Assembly (NCBI RefSeq): GCF_028554725.1
Contig: NC_071670.1
Span: forward strand, 620,001 to 684,000
Length of the DNA: 64,000 nt
DNA from: Zeugodacus cucurbitae
Taxonomy: Eukaryota; Arthropoda; Insecta; Diptera; Tephritidae
Reading direction: 5' to 3'
Positions within the stretch are counted from its first letter, which is position 1. Every line of letters begins with the position of its first letter. Under the pieces are notes generated by a model that ran no database searches, was not told the origin of the DNA, and worked only from the letters and a program-made list of their open reading frames with translations. The position numbers and the translations under genes were made by a program. Positions 12,445 through 24,799 of this stretch are shown here, piece after piece.

Positions 12445-12456
12445 TGCGCATGCGCA
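12445..12456. promoter_or_regulatory. NRF-1/Ewg-like palindrome TGCGCATGCGCA
   Basis: A second exact copy of the 12-base palindrome, extended to a 14-base palindrome by flanking T and A (12444-12457). GC-rich words such as GGGCCGG and GCGACGTG lie just upstream. It matches the known NRF-1/Ewg site; its role here is inferred only. Confidence 0.45.
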
Positions 12457-12469
12457 AAGCCGTTTGCAT

Positions 12470-15400
12470 GTTAATGACGCCAATGTGATTACATCGTTTT
12501 TAAGGAATTCGCTTACAAAGGTGCTTAAACAAATTTGCTAGAAATAAATCTAGCGTAAACTGTATTCTGGGGCTTGAGACAATTTAAATAAATTGAATGA
12601 AAATTATATTAATTGAATGAAGTGACGAAATATTTTAGTAAATGAAGGACGTCTATAACACAATGGAGTCTACTAATTATGCAGCGCTTTCAGACAGGTA
12701 ATTAGACTGCAATTAATATTAAGTTCGATTCGCAAAAATGGTTGTCATTAAAGTTGTTTCTAGAAGAGTCATTATACAAGTATTTTTTTTAGTCTTCACT
12801 AACGACCGCAAAAGAACCCTACGCCTGCATTATAATACTTTGAAAAAGAGAACAAAATCACAAAATGCGACGAGGCCAAAGAGCAGGCGATGACAGGAAA
12901 CAGAGATTGACTCACTTAAGTGGGCACGCAATTTCGCCAATAGGCAATTTATTAACTGTCAACACGACGCGCTGACTGACAATGAAGATGAACTGGTGCG
13001 CAAGAGCGTAGTGGGAGTGGGAGAATGAATGAATGAGTAGAAAGAAAGTGGTGATGGTGGAGCGCTCTCTGCAAACGATGATTAAAACGAGTGACGCCAA
13101 ATGACAGCGCAAACGATGATGAAGTTGATGTTCACGAGTATTGATAGTAATGCCACTAATCATATTTATTGGAAGTTTTCGTGTGCGGCGCGCAGACGAT
13201 TGTGGGTCGTAGGCGCCGTATGAGGTACACTAGCGAGTGGGAGGTCGAGAAAATGAACAAATGACTCGCTGTGAGTAAGAAGTGAGGGGGAAGAAAAGAG
13301 AGGCAAGATAAAAATGTAGAAATATAGAAAGACTGAGTTCACGAAGTCATGAAAATTACCATGACGTTAGCGTTTACAATGGGAGTGGAGAACAAATTAG
13401 TTAAAATTTAATGACTCGCTTGTTAACCGAAATTTGAAGTATTGTTCCATTCTTACAACAAGATTCCTACCAGGCATATATGCATTTATGTAAATTTGTG
13501 TGTTTCAGTGTCTCATTCTCGACGTCTCCCGCATAAATTGCTTGCAATGGCCATAACGTTGCTGTCTGAAAGGCACTTACTTATGCTGAGCACGTGCGCG
13601 ACAAATTGTTGCCACAAGCGGACATACTAACACCCATAACTACTTGGTTATACTTAAATGGGTATAAGAAAATTATGAAGATTGCATGGGCACCACTCAA
13701 AACTGGTTGAAAACTGCAATAATATTTTTTATTTTTCTTCTTTGAGGTTTTACTTAGCTTAGCAGATGTTGAGTCATGCAAATGCCAGTGCAATAGCTCA
13801 AAAACTCAAAAAGTAAACTTTAAATCCGCTTGTGGCTCACCGCTTGCCGACATTGGAGCGCCCAAAATGCCAGCAATTAACCTCGTCATTAGCAAGTCCT
13901 AAGAAAAGGCTGAAATTCAATGCTTTTTCGCTGCAACTGGGAAGCTGCAAGAATCTCGGCTAACCTCGGAACCATTCATCAAGGGTTCAACTGACCGCAG
14001 CGCTGATACTAGCGGCACGCTTACCAACTAAGCGCCCAAATAGCTCAGCAGCACACGCACCTTACATGACCTCTGCGGCAGAGCAAATTAAATGTGGCTT
14101 GCAACATGCTGCTGCTGCATGCGGCTCGTTTATTGCCAAGGAAACAACTTGTAAGGATAACAGTATAAGAATGATGGATTTAATGGCAACCATAAATGCG
14201 CGCTAGGTTGTTTGCAAGAAACCCGTTGCAAAAAAAAAACAAAAGAAAAAATGCAAAAACTCCATAGTTAAAATAGAACAGTGAGGCATGCTAGTGAAAG
14301 TGCTTGCCACTAAATGAATTTAAAACAAACTGTGGAGGAGATGCCTGCATGTGGGAGCTGGAAGTTTTTAATTGAGCTCAGATTTCAGGCAGCCATAGAT
14401 GGGCAACGGCAAAAAGGGTTTCCCCAGCGAAAATAATGCTGCCGCCGTTGCTGTTGTTGTTGTTCCCTAACTAGGAATATGCAAAACTGTGTGGCAACAC
14501 ACACCGTTAACTAACAAAAATAGCAGAATATTTTGAAAGAGCGGAGTTATGAGATACCTATACCGTTATATATGCATATGTAAACACACAATATTCTCAT
14601 GCAAGCGCACTAAGCTTTAAAGGTGCACCCAGCATTTGAGGAACTGTCTGCCCGTTAGTGGCAAGCATATTGTGGTCAGCAAATTCAATTAAAAAATTTG
14701 TTAACTATTCGCCACGTACAACGGCACATATGTTCTAGTATTTGTTGTTGTTGTTTTTTTTTAACTAACTGTCTGTGTGTTTTGTCTGCTACTGGCTTCC
14801 GGCAGCGCTTGAAGGACAACAACAACACAAATGCCAAATGCATCATTGTGAGAGCTTTTCAAGTGCACAGGCAAACTGTTTATGGTTCAATTTAAAAGTC
14901 TATTTGCTCGACACAATAACATTTTGTTGTTGCTGTGTTTTTAAAGAAATAATAACATCTTTCAGCCTTTTGTTTATGCAGAATAACTTTGATGTTTCTC
15001 TTTGACTGCCCTCTTATGAGTTCTGTGCTGTCTGCTCAGCTGTTTGTTTTTTATTTTTCAATTATTTGAAGTGAATTTCTAATATAAAAAATAAGCCAAA
15101 ATTACCAATTTAAATTTTAAACAATAAAAAAATATTTTTGAAAAAAAAAATTTAAAAAAAAATTAAAATAAAATATTTTTGAAAAAAAAAGTTCTGAAAA
15201 ACTTTTTAAAAATTTACTTTTAATTTTAAATTTAAGATTAAAAAAAGTTATTAATCAAAAAATTACAATTTTATTTTATTTTTTTTTTTTTCAAAAAATG
15301 TTTTTTAACAATTTTTTAAATTTTTATTAATTTTATGTTTGTTAATTTTTCCATATTGATTTTACTATTCCAAATATAATTAAATAATTTTCAACAAACA

Positions 15401-17800
15401 ACTACATCCTCGAGTTCCAAAAGCAGTAAATTAGCGTTTAGCGCTCGAAATGCCAAACAGCTGAGCGAGCAACCGGCTACCGCAATCACTTTCGTTTGCT
15501 GATAAAATCGTTAAAAATAAACGTGATAAATTTCAATTATCAAGCGAAGAGCAACAACAATGCTTCGAATTGAAAATTCAACAGAGAACTGTGTGGCAGA
15601 ACAAGTTCGGATTAACCATAAAGGCTAGGCGTTAATAGCCGCAAAGTCCAAATTAATGTAAAAGCGAAAATTTACATAATTTAAACGAGCGAGCAACAAA
15701 AAAAAAAACAGCAATAAAAAATAAAAGAAGAAGAACAAATACAAATAGTGAAGATCCAGTTTCAAAGAGTATACTGAACGCATTCTTGTTCATTTTTCAT
15801 ACAAAAGCGAGTGAGAAAAGACGAAGCAAAACGCAAGGGAAACCAACACTAAAATTAAGAAATGAATAATCACTTTGTCACAGCACACAAAAGAGTGATA
15901 ATAAATGATGGCACAGCGTTAATATCGAAAGAGTAACCGAGACCTTTGTTGAACCGAAGTGGCGGCTCCATAGAAGTTGTCATAACACAGGCGCTATAAA
16001 AGAAGTTTTAATGACAGTAGCTGTTGGGTGTGTGTGCAGAGTGCGTGAGAAAAACGAAAAGACCGATTATTCGATAGAGAAGAAGACTAAAAGGCTTAGA
16101 AACCGGACATCTAAGTCTGACTTGTTCTTCTAAAAAGTTTTCTAAATCTGAAGCTGAGACACCGATTGCGTTAAATAACCGAGTTTGAGTAGCAATGAGT
16201 ATAGTCACTTTAATTTTAGTGATTACATTTTCGTTATGATTACATTTGGGTAATGAGAGTAGATATTTCTAAACCTAAGTCAACTGTAACAAGGGCACCA
16301 AAGGTTTTAGACCGGAGAGGGTAAGCACAAGTTTTCAAAAGCTTAAAGTTCAACATTTAAACTTTATGCGTGAGCCTACTGAGTCACATTTTATCATGCT
16401 ACAGATAGCTTATCGTGCACATTTATGAGGTAAACGCTTAGTTCACAAGCTAAAAGTAACTATTTTTCGATGAAAAAAAAAATCAAAATTTAATTTTGAA
16501 GAGTATTCATTTTGAATTGCTGTCCACTTAACTAAGCTACTTGGGTATCAGTTTAGATTACCACTTAAGGCCGCCACTAACAAACTCACTGCAAATATTC
16601 AAAATCAAACACACGACGGTGAATTTCAAATATTTAAATGCTGATAATGCGAAAAATAACAAAAAAATTAAAGACAAATGTTGTTGCTGTGCTGCTTTTG
16701 ACGCAAATTTGAAAAGTGTGTAGCGCAACTATTCGCTGGCGGCTGATAAGATATGAGCATACTTCTCAAACCAAAAGGTAAAAAATACAAAAAATATATA
16801 TTCATATAATATATATTCAGGCATGAAACGTGATAAGAACAACAACAGCGTTAAATTTAGTAGCAGAAAACTTCGTGTGCTCCGCGAAATTGTCTAAAAA
16901 TGCGCCGAAGTTAATAAAAGTCAAGCACAGCGCACCAAGGCAGAAACTATAACTGCACTTATCAACGGATGAAATGGATTTATGAGAATAAGTGCAAAGC
17001 AAGCTCCAACTGATCCTCCCCTAGCAACAATGCCGCAATTTACGATCAATTAAGCGCTGCTCGAGCCACTTCTGCGTTGCTCTTACAAATATTTATTACA
17101 CAAAACATTTAAGTGCCCAATTAATTGAGGCATTTTATTGTAACATATTAAATTCCTATTAAAAATCAATAAATGCCGGCCCGGTCCACCAATCTGCGCA
17201 AGTAGCTGAGTAGTTGAACGGCAGCGAACTGTAGTCATCCGATCTACAATATTTATAGCCACGCAATCCCTGACCTCATTGAACCGCTGGCTGATAATAA
17301 ACACATACAAAGACGAGATTTCACGAGCGTCCGTGCTGTTCTTAAGCCACACGAGTGCTGTGTGAGTGCAAGTTGGATGTTGGAGGCTGCTTAATGTGGA
17401 CACAGAAAGCAAATTAGTTGCTTGCATGTATGTCGGTGTGTATGTATATTATGTAATACAATAATAACAAAAAATCAATGAAATACTAAGTTGCAGGCTC
17501 ATTAAGTGTGAAAGCAAGTGATAGAATATGTAATAACTGTGGGAGATTTCGGCTACTGTAGGGCATAATGTTGCATGCAAAATTACTTCACACACCATTA
17601 ACAAATGTAAATGCATAGAAATTATAGAGAATAAATGTAAAAATGGTTAATTTTGAATTGATTTTGTACTTTTCTGTGCGTAAGCCTTCAATTTCAACGA
17701 AATGATTTCAATTTCAATTTCTGCGCTTTATCAATTAACCATTTAATCAGTAAGGTCTTCAATTGCGTAAGCGCTTCTATTCACAAAAGAAAAAGTAACA
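12470..17800. other. long non-coding stretch with a possible leader-like segment
   Basis: No gene can be supported. A nearly pure A/T homopolymer-rich block lies at 15060-15400. Just after it, 15450-15900 is purine-rich with AACAAC and GCGAGC words reminiscent of fly 5' leaders, but it contains ATGs and the nearest donor-like site (GAGAGG|GTAAGC, 16319/16320) has no supported acceptor or frame. Other open frames here are short and have no domain. Confidence 0.45.
15060..15400. repeat. A/T homopolymer-rich low-complexity block
   Basis: Runs of A and of T alternate over about 340 bases with almost no G or C. No repeat unit is clear. It is probably slippage-derived low-complexity DNA. Confidence 0.8.
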
Positions 17801-17809
17801 ATATGAATG

Positions 17810-18410
17810 TGAAAAAATACAAAAACAAAAATATAAAAGAAAAAATCAAATTTTTGATTTTAATTTAATCAAAGAGGTCATTAATGGCACAAAGATTATT
17901 CTTATGGGCAAAAATATAATATATATATATATACATATATACTATAAAATTTTTTATAAAAATGTAAATAAAAAATAAAATTATAAGAAAGAAATATAAA
18001 ACAAAAAAAAATTTAAAGAAAAAAGATTTTTTTGTAAAAAATGTATTTGTAAAATTTTAAAAATATAAAAATATATTTACATCTACAAAAAATTGTAAAA
18101 ATAAAAAAAATATGTATTTCTAAAAAATTAAAAAAATAAAAAAAAAAATCAAAAGAAAAAAGATTTTTTTACATAAATTTTATTTAATGAAAATAAAATA
18201 ATAAAGGGTATTAAAAAAAAAATTAAAAAAAAAAATAAAAAAAAAGATTTTTTTTACATACATTTTATTTAATGAAAATAAAAGAATAAAATAATAAAGG
18301 AAATTAAAAAAAAATCAAATGAAAAAAAATTTTGTTTAGTAAAAAAATTATTTTAAAAATTGCAATAATATAAAAAAATTGTATTTTCACCATTTAAGTA
18401 AAAAATGTTG
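17810..18410. repeat. A-rich block with an 83-base tandem duplication
   Basis: An A-rich segment with a short TA run near 17917-17940. Inside it, AAAAGATTTTTTTACATA followed by TTTTATTTAATGAAAATAAA occurs starting near 18158 and again near 18241, roughly 83 bases apart, with small indels. This is an imperfect tandem duplication in low-complexity DNA. Confidence 0.75.
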
Positions 18411-21400
18411 CAACACTCTGTTTTTACAAGTTTTAAAATTCAACAATGTAAGTGCAGCTGTAAATAAAGCAAAACACTTGTGTGCGAATTTACTCAATAC
18501 ATACAAAAATACACATATACATATATGTATGTGTATGCATTTGCTATCGTAATGTAGCGAAGGTCGTTCGTCAACGCTTATCAGCCGTATTTTAAGCTGA
18601 TTGCACCTTTATAAAGATAAAAACCAGGAAGTCGAAATTCCATATATTCGCTAATGCCCAGCGCAAGCGGTTCAAACCTAGCAAAACAAATGCAAAAAGC
18701 AAAAATTCCAAAACTACGTAAGAAATTATAAATTATTAGCGATAACTGCGTTAGCTGATAACCGTAAGGCGAGAACTGAGTATGCGTGACATAACACACA
18801 CAGACAGGCCTGCATGCATAAGCGGCGCCGTTATTGCCATGCAAGTGCTGCTGCTTGCTGCTTAAGTGTTTTTAAGTGCCAAATATTGTAACAAAACGGC
18901 GTTAATTGCCTTGTAAACATGCCACCCAATCTAAATGTGACGCTTAATAAAATTTGTCAACTTTTTTACAAATTTTATAGTCTTCAAGCTGCATGTCTTG
19001 CGACCGCAGCCGACTCGCAGGCGATTTATCACAATTTGTGAATACAACAGCAATGAAATGAGGCCCAAAATGAGTGTTCCAAAGTGCGTGTGTATGCTGC
19101 GTGACACGAAAATGGTTGTCTGTGCAAATCAAAATCAATTGACTTTCATTTAAATGCACTAAAAATGCAGACGGCGCAACAACAAAAACACGGCAATAAG
19201 TGATGAACTGACACAAAACACTTAAAATGCGCTCATTGCAATGCCGAGAATTCATCAATCAAATGAGCGGCGGCGGCGCACGCATGCGCACTCGAACACC
19301 ACCATTGCCCGATTACAACAAATTTGCTACGCGTTGGCCACTCTTATTGAAATATGCTCGTATCACTACAATGAAATTGTTGTTGTTGTGGCGCGTTATG
19401 CATTTTCAGAAATTATTCCAAATTAGCACAAATATTATCGCTTGTGTGTATGTATGTATGCGCGTGTATGTCTGGCGGCTGTACGCGCTTATCTGCCGCA
19501 ATTGTTGTAGGGCTCTTTTGACACGCGTTTTTATTACATGTGCAACATGTCGCAAGTGACATGCAACGCGCACTTAATTTTTAATAAATATTTTAAAGCA
19601 CTCAACAGCAGTTTTTCACACTTCACCCCCTCTTCTGCGACCACGGCGCTTTAATGGTTTATTTATTTTGTTTTGAGTGGTTGTTGTTATTGTAGTTATG
19701 TCTCATGAAAATGTTTGTACGCACTTCATTGAAATTAATTGAAAGCAACTGGAGCAGTTGGAGGCTAATGTAGACGCATCAAGTGGAAAGGAGTGGTACA
19801 AAAGAATAAAAATAAAAAAAAACTTAAAAAAATAAAAACAAAAGCAAAAAAATAAAAAAATAACTGTCACAAAAAAAAAATATATATTTACTTAAAAAAA
19901 CAAAAAATAATAAAAAAAATTAAAAATTAAAAATAATGAATAAAAAATAAATAAATATTAAAGAAAATAAATTAAATTTATTTGTCAATAATCTTTATTA
20001 AGAAATTAAACAGACTAATAATATATTCTGGCACATTCATAACATTTGTATTTCAAAATTATTGTCAAATATCCGAATCTGATCCTCTGTTAACTGCTAA
20101 TTTAGTCAAGACACACATCAGCAAGTGGTGGAAACAACTACCAAGTTTTTAATTAATAACTATAAATTAATGCATTCACCTTAAACCTATCAATTATTAG
20201 CCAGTCTTCAGTCATTCATAAATCTTCATTAAATTAAAAGCTTTATTGATTCAATATTAAATCTTAATACGCATGCTTTGCCAGAAAGATAGATATTAAA
20301 TACGAATTACAACCATTTAGCAGAAGAACAATGAAGAAACCAATAATTCCCAAACAATAGCAATGTTTTTTTTTTTGTTCAAAGCTAGAGCAAAGCGCAC
20401 ACCCGTTTAAATATTTGACTAGCTGTAAGCCAATATTAACATAAAATCAATGAATACGAAAACACTTTTGCCCCGCTGTAGCGGATTATGGCCAAACGAG
20501 GAACAAAAAAAACAAAATTATCAAAGAAAGAAACCAACATTTTTTTAAATGCTCATAAATATTGACACCTCTTCCAACGCGTTTTTTTTTTTTGTTGTTT
20601 GTACGCGTCTTCGGCGGCGTGTCTTCACGCATTGGGTTCCAAAAATTAAAAGTAAATACTTGTAGTTTTCAGGAAAGTGGAAAGACCTAGTTTGGGTAAG
20701 TTTGAGAATTTTTGCTTTGTTTCTGAGTAGTTTCACACGACAGCTATGCGCTTGTGGCTTCAAACGCCCACAGATATTTCTCGAAAGTGTGTAAAAAGGT
20801 GTTAATAATATTAGAATTTAGCGCTTATTAATTGTTTCCATTTATGAGACTCGTCTTGCTATTGACTTTCTGTTTGTAGCTGTAACCCCCGCTGTGCGCT
20901 AGTAACATTCTTCAAGATTTTATGAGTTTATGGTTCGTTATTTTAATGAATTTGAGTCTAACTAAAATGAGTTTGAAAATTGATTTTTTTTTTGTTAACT
21001 TAGCGGATTCCTTACAAATTTTTACAATTTAAATCACTAAGCATATTAGTTTAACAATCTCAATTTTGGAACTAAAATTTAATGTAAAAGAAATAATTGA
21101 AAAAAATATCAGAAAATGCAATAAAAATCATCAGACAAGTTCTAAATATGTGGACATCAGTCTTTCAATAAGGGCAAGCTAAAATTTACTTCCATAAATA
21201 AATATTTTAATTACAATTCTTAATTGCTAACGTGTTTTCAAATCTAAGAATATTCGTTTCAAAAACAGAGCGCTCATCGATCTTCATTATAACTCAGCAA
21301 GCTAGCTAAAACAACGCGCTTAGACGTAAATCCCTTGAGATGTTTCAATAAATAAATTTATCACTAATACAAGTCAGGCGCTTACAAAAATAAAAATTCA

Positions 21401-21750
21401 AAAAACTATAAACAAAAAATTATTCAAATTTAAATCAAAATAAGCCGCGCTTGAAATAACTTAAAATAACTAATTGGACTCATTAAAAGGCGTTTATTTA
21501 CAAGTTTCTGTTTATTCATTGCTTTATAATGAATTGTTGCTCTGTTTTGATATGAAAAATTTATGGAATTATTTTTTTTGCCGTTTCTTGCCGCCTACTC
21601 TTGCATATGTATCTTCCGCAATACAATAAATTTACATTAATTAATTACCGAGTCGTTTGTAAACGAAACGAGCACGCTACAATGGGTAATCGTGGTATAA
21701 TGGAAATATTTAAAATGCTACAAATTATATGAATGAAGATCAGAGGCTTT
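18411..21750. other. non-coding stretch, partly low complexity
   Basis: An A-rich block at 19800-20000 consists almost entirely of A runs broken by single T. A GC-richer patch at 19220-19330 carries a partial copy of the GCATGCGCA word. A donor-like TTTGG|GTAAGT at 20695/20696 follows an acceptor-like TTTTCAG, which would give a micro-exon of about two dozen bases; I do not consider it supported. No gene seen. Confidence 0.45.
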
Positions 21751-21760
21751 TAGATTAGAA

Positions 21761-22180
21761 GTGAAAGCTCAAATCGCTGATGATTTGAGGTAATCATACT
21801 AAAAATATTGAAAAAGCTTTCACCTGAACCAGAAATTACAGTGAAAGCTACATGTGTTAATATAAAAAGTTTTGAAGTTTAGAGAAACAATATTAAGTAA
21901 AAAGTTTGAATTCAATGAAAGCCCATTATAAAGTAATAACTTTGATATCAATAACAGATTTATAAAAAAGATATATGAAAGTGAATATACGTACAATCTG
22001 CTTCAAATGCCTTAAAATAAAAAAGCTCGATCAATCAACAAACCGAAAACTTTCTTTTGAAATAAACAAGAAAAACAATAAAGTTACATCATATTTTGCA
22101 CTAACTCAATATTAGCAAGAAAATTAAAAAATAGGCTTTAAGCTTCAACAAATAATGAAAGCTCTTGTCGAAAGCTTTGT
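21761..22180. repeat. cluster of GTGAAAGCT motifs
   Basis: Copies of GTGAAAGCT, AAGCTTTCAC and GAAAGCTTT occur at about 21761, 21813, 21840, 22156 and 22170, on both strands. The motif and its spacing resemble the clusters at 6825, 24228 and 62909. No open frame accompanies them. Confidence 0.5.
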
Positions 22181-22189
22181 GAAAATTTC

Positions 22190-22880
22190 AAAATACAGCG
22201 TTTTATAGTAAATTAGCTCCCTAAAATAGCACGAAAAATTATGAGATGACCAGTCTGACTTCCAACAAACACCACAGCATCTACTCTCCACCACCCAATC
22301 AACCGGCTTAACCGCAAAGAATATATTTAACACCTAAAATTGCTGCCACCGCCGCCACAGCCTCCCGCCACTGATTTCCGAATCGATAACAATAGGAATT
22401 ATTTATGCTGTTCAGCAATAAAAATGTGAATCAGACATATCGATTTATGTGCACAAGAAATTCGAGCTCAAAGCGCTGGCTACTGTAGTGGCACAGGCAC
22501 AACAACAACAGTGTTGAATATTTAGAAGGAACAAGTAAAAAGCTTTAGCGAAATATAGGCGATGGCTATAAAGGCCAACAAATTGAGTAGCTAATGAATG
22601 CATAAACGAGTTGAATATCTAATGAAGTTCATTATCAAATGTGTGCCGTTGTGGAATTGCCGAGGCAAGAGATATTTGAGATTTTAATTTCGTTTCAAAT
22701 GGAAAATGCTTAGTTGAGAGAATATGTATGCATAAAGTCCGGTTACAAAAATTGCTAATGATTTTCAAATTTTGCTATTTTTCAAACTTTTTTTTCTGAT
22801 TTTCTTTTACTGCTCACTTTGGCATTCTTTTGATTACACAAGTGTTTAATATTTTGTAGTTCATTAACACGTTGATGTTG
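22190..22880. other. non-coding stretch
   Basis: Nothing supportable. A minus-strand frame at 22145-22333 is short and has no domain. CAACAACAACAG occurs near 22500. Confidence 0.5.
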
Positions 22881-22886
22881 CTCGGA

Positions 22887-22924
22887 TTCGCAAATGTTTG
22901 CAATTTTCGCAAATGTTTGCAATA
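22887..22924 (+). promoter_or_regulatory. tandem 19-base direct repeat holding forkhead-like sites
   Basis: TTCGCAAATGTTTGCAAT is present at 22887 and again at 22906. Each copy contains TGTTTGC, which fits the forkhead-family site TGTTTRC, and forms a near-palindrome (GCAAA-TG-TTTGC). Two sites nineteen bases apart could be a small regulatory module or simply a slippage duplication. Confidence 0.3.
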
Positions 22925-24227
22925 TTTACCCAATTAATTACAGGCACTAGTCTTTCTCGGTGTCAGTTTTTGACACTTGAGAAATTTTACGCGCCGCGCT
23001 ACAATTACCGTAATTCGAGGCGTAATTCAGCGCAAGTAAATGACATTTTCGCAGCTGAATTGCGGTGGCGGTTGCGGTTGCGGTGCAAACATTTTTCGCT
23101 GCGCTGATTTGAACTGCAACTGAAAAGTTGAGTAGCGCTTTGGAGTTTTTCGTGGTTTTCAAGCGAGTCTAGTAGTGACAGCTCTCAGGGGAAAAGTGGG
23201 GTTTACAAAATCCCAGCGCAGTACTATGTGCTTAGCCTAAAGTGAACACATTCGAAAGAAACCGAGGATGTGTCTGTTTTTAAAGTGAACTTCGCTTTCA
23301 TCATAAGCCCTACGTAAATAAGCCGGTTTTAGTCTGAAATGCAACTACAACAACATTCACAACATGCATTTTGTTAAGTCTCCAGCGATCTTGAAACTGC
23401 ATCCCAAAAGTGCCTTAGGGTATTTTGAAATCTCATTCCAACTCGAGCGACCTTACGGTGGATTATTTAACAGTTTTTTCTCGAGTTTATTTGTATTTTG
23501 GATTACATAATTTGGGTTTTCAAGGTCGCCAGCCACTAGCTCGCCGCTTGGCAGTCTGCCTGCCCTATTAGTAATTCAAGTGTTGGTCGCTTCGTTGCTT
23601 TTTGCCTGATTTAGTGATTTCGGAATTTGTTTTGAAGTTTTTTCACTAAGATTTTCAAGTTTTTTGTTTATTCTCCGTGTTGTGTGTGTGTTGGCAGTCA
23701 CACTTTTCGACACGTTTCTCTACTTTTTTTGGTCGCTTTTAATGCACCGGATTTCACTTCATAAACTACCGGTTTACCCGGTGCTGTTTATATTATAAGC
23801 TGGTGCTATACTATTCATACAGCTGCTCATACATTTATCTAAATAGTTATAATACTTTGTCATCTTTCTGCTACCTTTTTCGTCTTTTGTTTGGCTGCTG
23901 CTGCTTTTTAGATGTCTAACATTGTGATTAAATTCTGGTTAAATGCATGTTTTCGCTTGACTTTTAATGAGTGTATCAGTAGTAATATCTCATTCGTTCG
24001 AATTAATTTTTAATTTTATTGATTATGTCCTCATAAATCTTCTATTGTTGCTGCTAATTGATGATAGTCGAATTTTTGATAATATAAAAGAATTTTAGTA
24101 GCGGATTTGGGTTGTTATTCCCGGTGGTTGGATTATTGTCCAACATTAGGAAATAATGTTGAAAAAGATAAGATTTTAACACATTTTTAACATGTTTTCA
24201 GTGAGTATTAAGTTTCATGAAAAAGAT
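22925..24227. other. non-coding stretch
   Basis: Segment 22980-23110 is GC-richer and has GGCGGTTGCGGTTGCGGTGC hexamer-like repeats. No frame or splice pair is convincing. The remainder is T-rich with no feature I can name. Confidence 0.45.
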
Positions 24228-24785
24228 GAAAACCTGAAAGCTCGAAGTGTCTAAAGCTTACAGCTATACAATGAAAGCTCTATAAAAATAGTGAAAGCTT
24301 TAGCTTTTAAGTTGTAAATATTTTTGTAACTTACATGTACTTTAGTTTAAATAATTTGAGAAACCAAATGGAGTAGTCAATTACATACCTAAAAAGAAAA
24401 AGTAAAATGTATTAAAAAATGTTAAAAAATATTAAATGTGTAACATTTTTAAGATATTTATAAAGGTATAGGTTTATGAAATGAAGAAGTGGTGTACAAT
24501 ACTAACAGCTCGAGGAACCTATGAAAGCTTGAAACCCTCAAGTGAAAGCTTGCATTATTTTCGATATTTCGAAAACATACTATAGCCATCAATGCATCAT
24601 TCGTACGATTATCAAACTTTCACAATTTTCATGGAGCTTTCACGAGCTTTATTAAAATCACGATCCCAGGAAAACATTTCAATTGAATAAGAAATGAAAG
24701 ATAGATCAATATTGAGTGTAAGCTCATATGTTATGAAATTAATAGTAAAAGCGAACGTTAATTCATTCATAGAGCTTTCATAGTA
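24228..24785. repeat. cluster of GTGAAAGCTT motifs
   Basis: About ten copies of GAAAGCT or AGCTTTC lie within 560 bases on both strands, including GTGAAAGCTTTAGC near 24292 and AGTGAAAGCTTGC near 24541. It is the densest plain cluster of this motif in the window. No transposase, terminal repeat or reading frame is evident. Confidence 0.5.
24382..24410 (-). promoter_or_regulatory. candidate recursive splice site, minus strand
   Basis: Read on the minus strand this is TTTTACTTTTTCTTTTTAG|GTATGT, with the junction between 24388 and 24387. The tract before AG is almost pure pyrimidine, and GTATGT follows at once with no exon between. This zero-length-exon layout is the signature of recursive splice sites known from long fly introns. 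It lies about 13.8 kb downstream of the predicted coding exon at 38160-38297 on the same strand, inside its expected intron. It could also be a chance T-rich tract. Confidence 0.35.
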
Positions 24786-24799
24786 CGAAATTTATGTCT

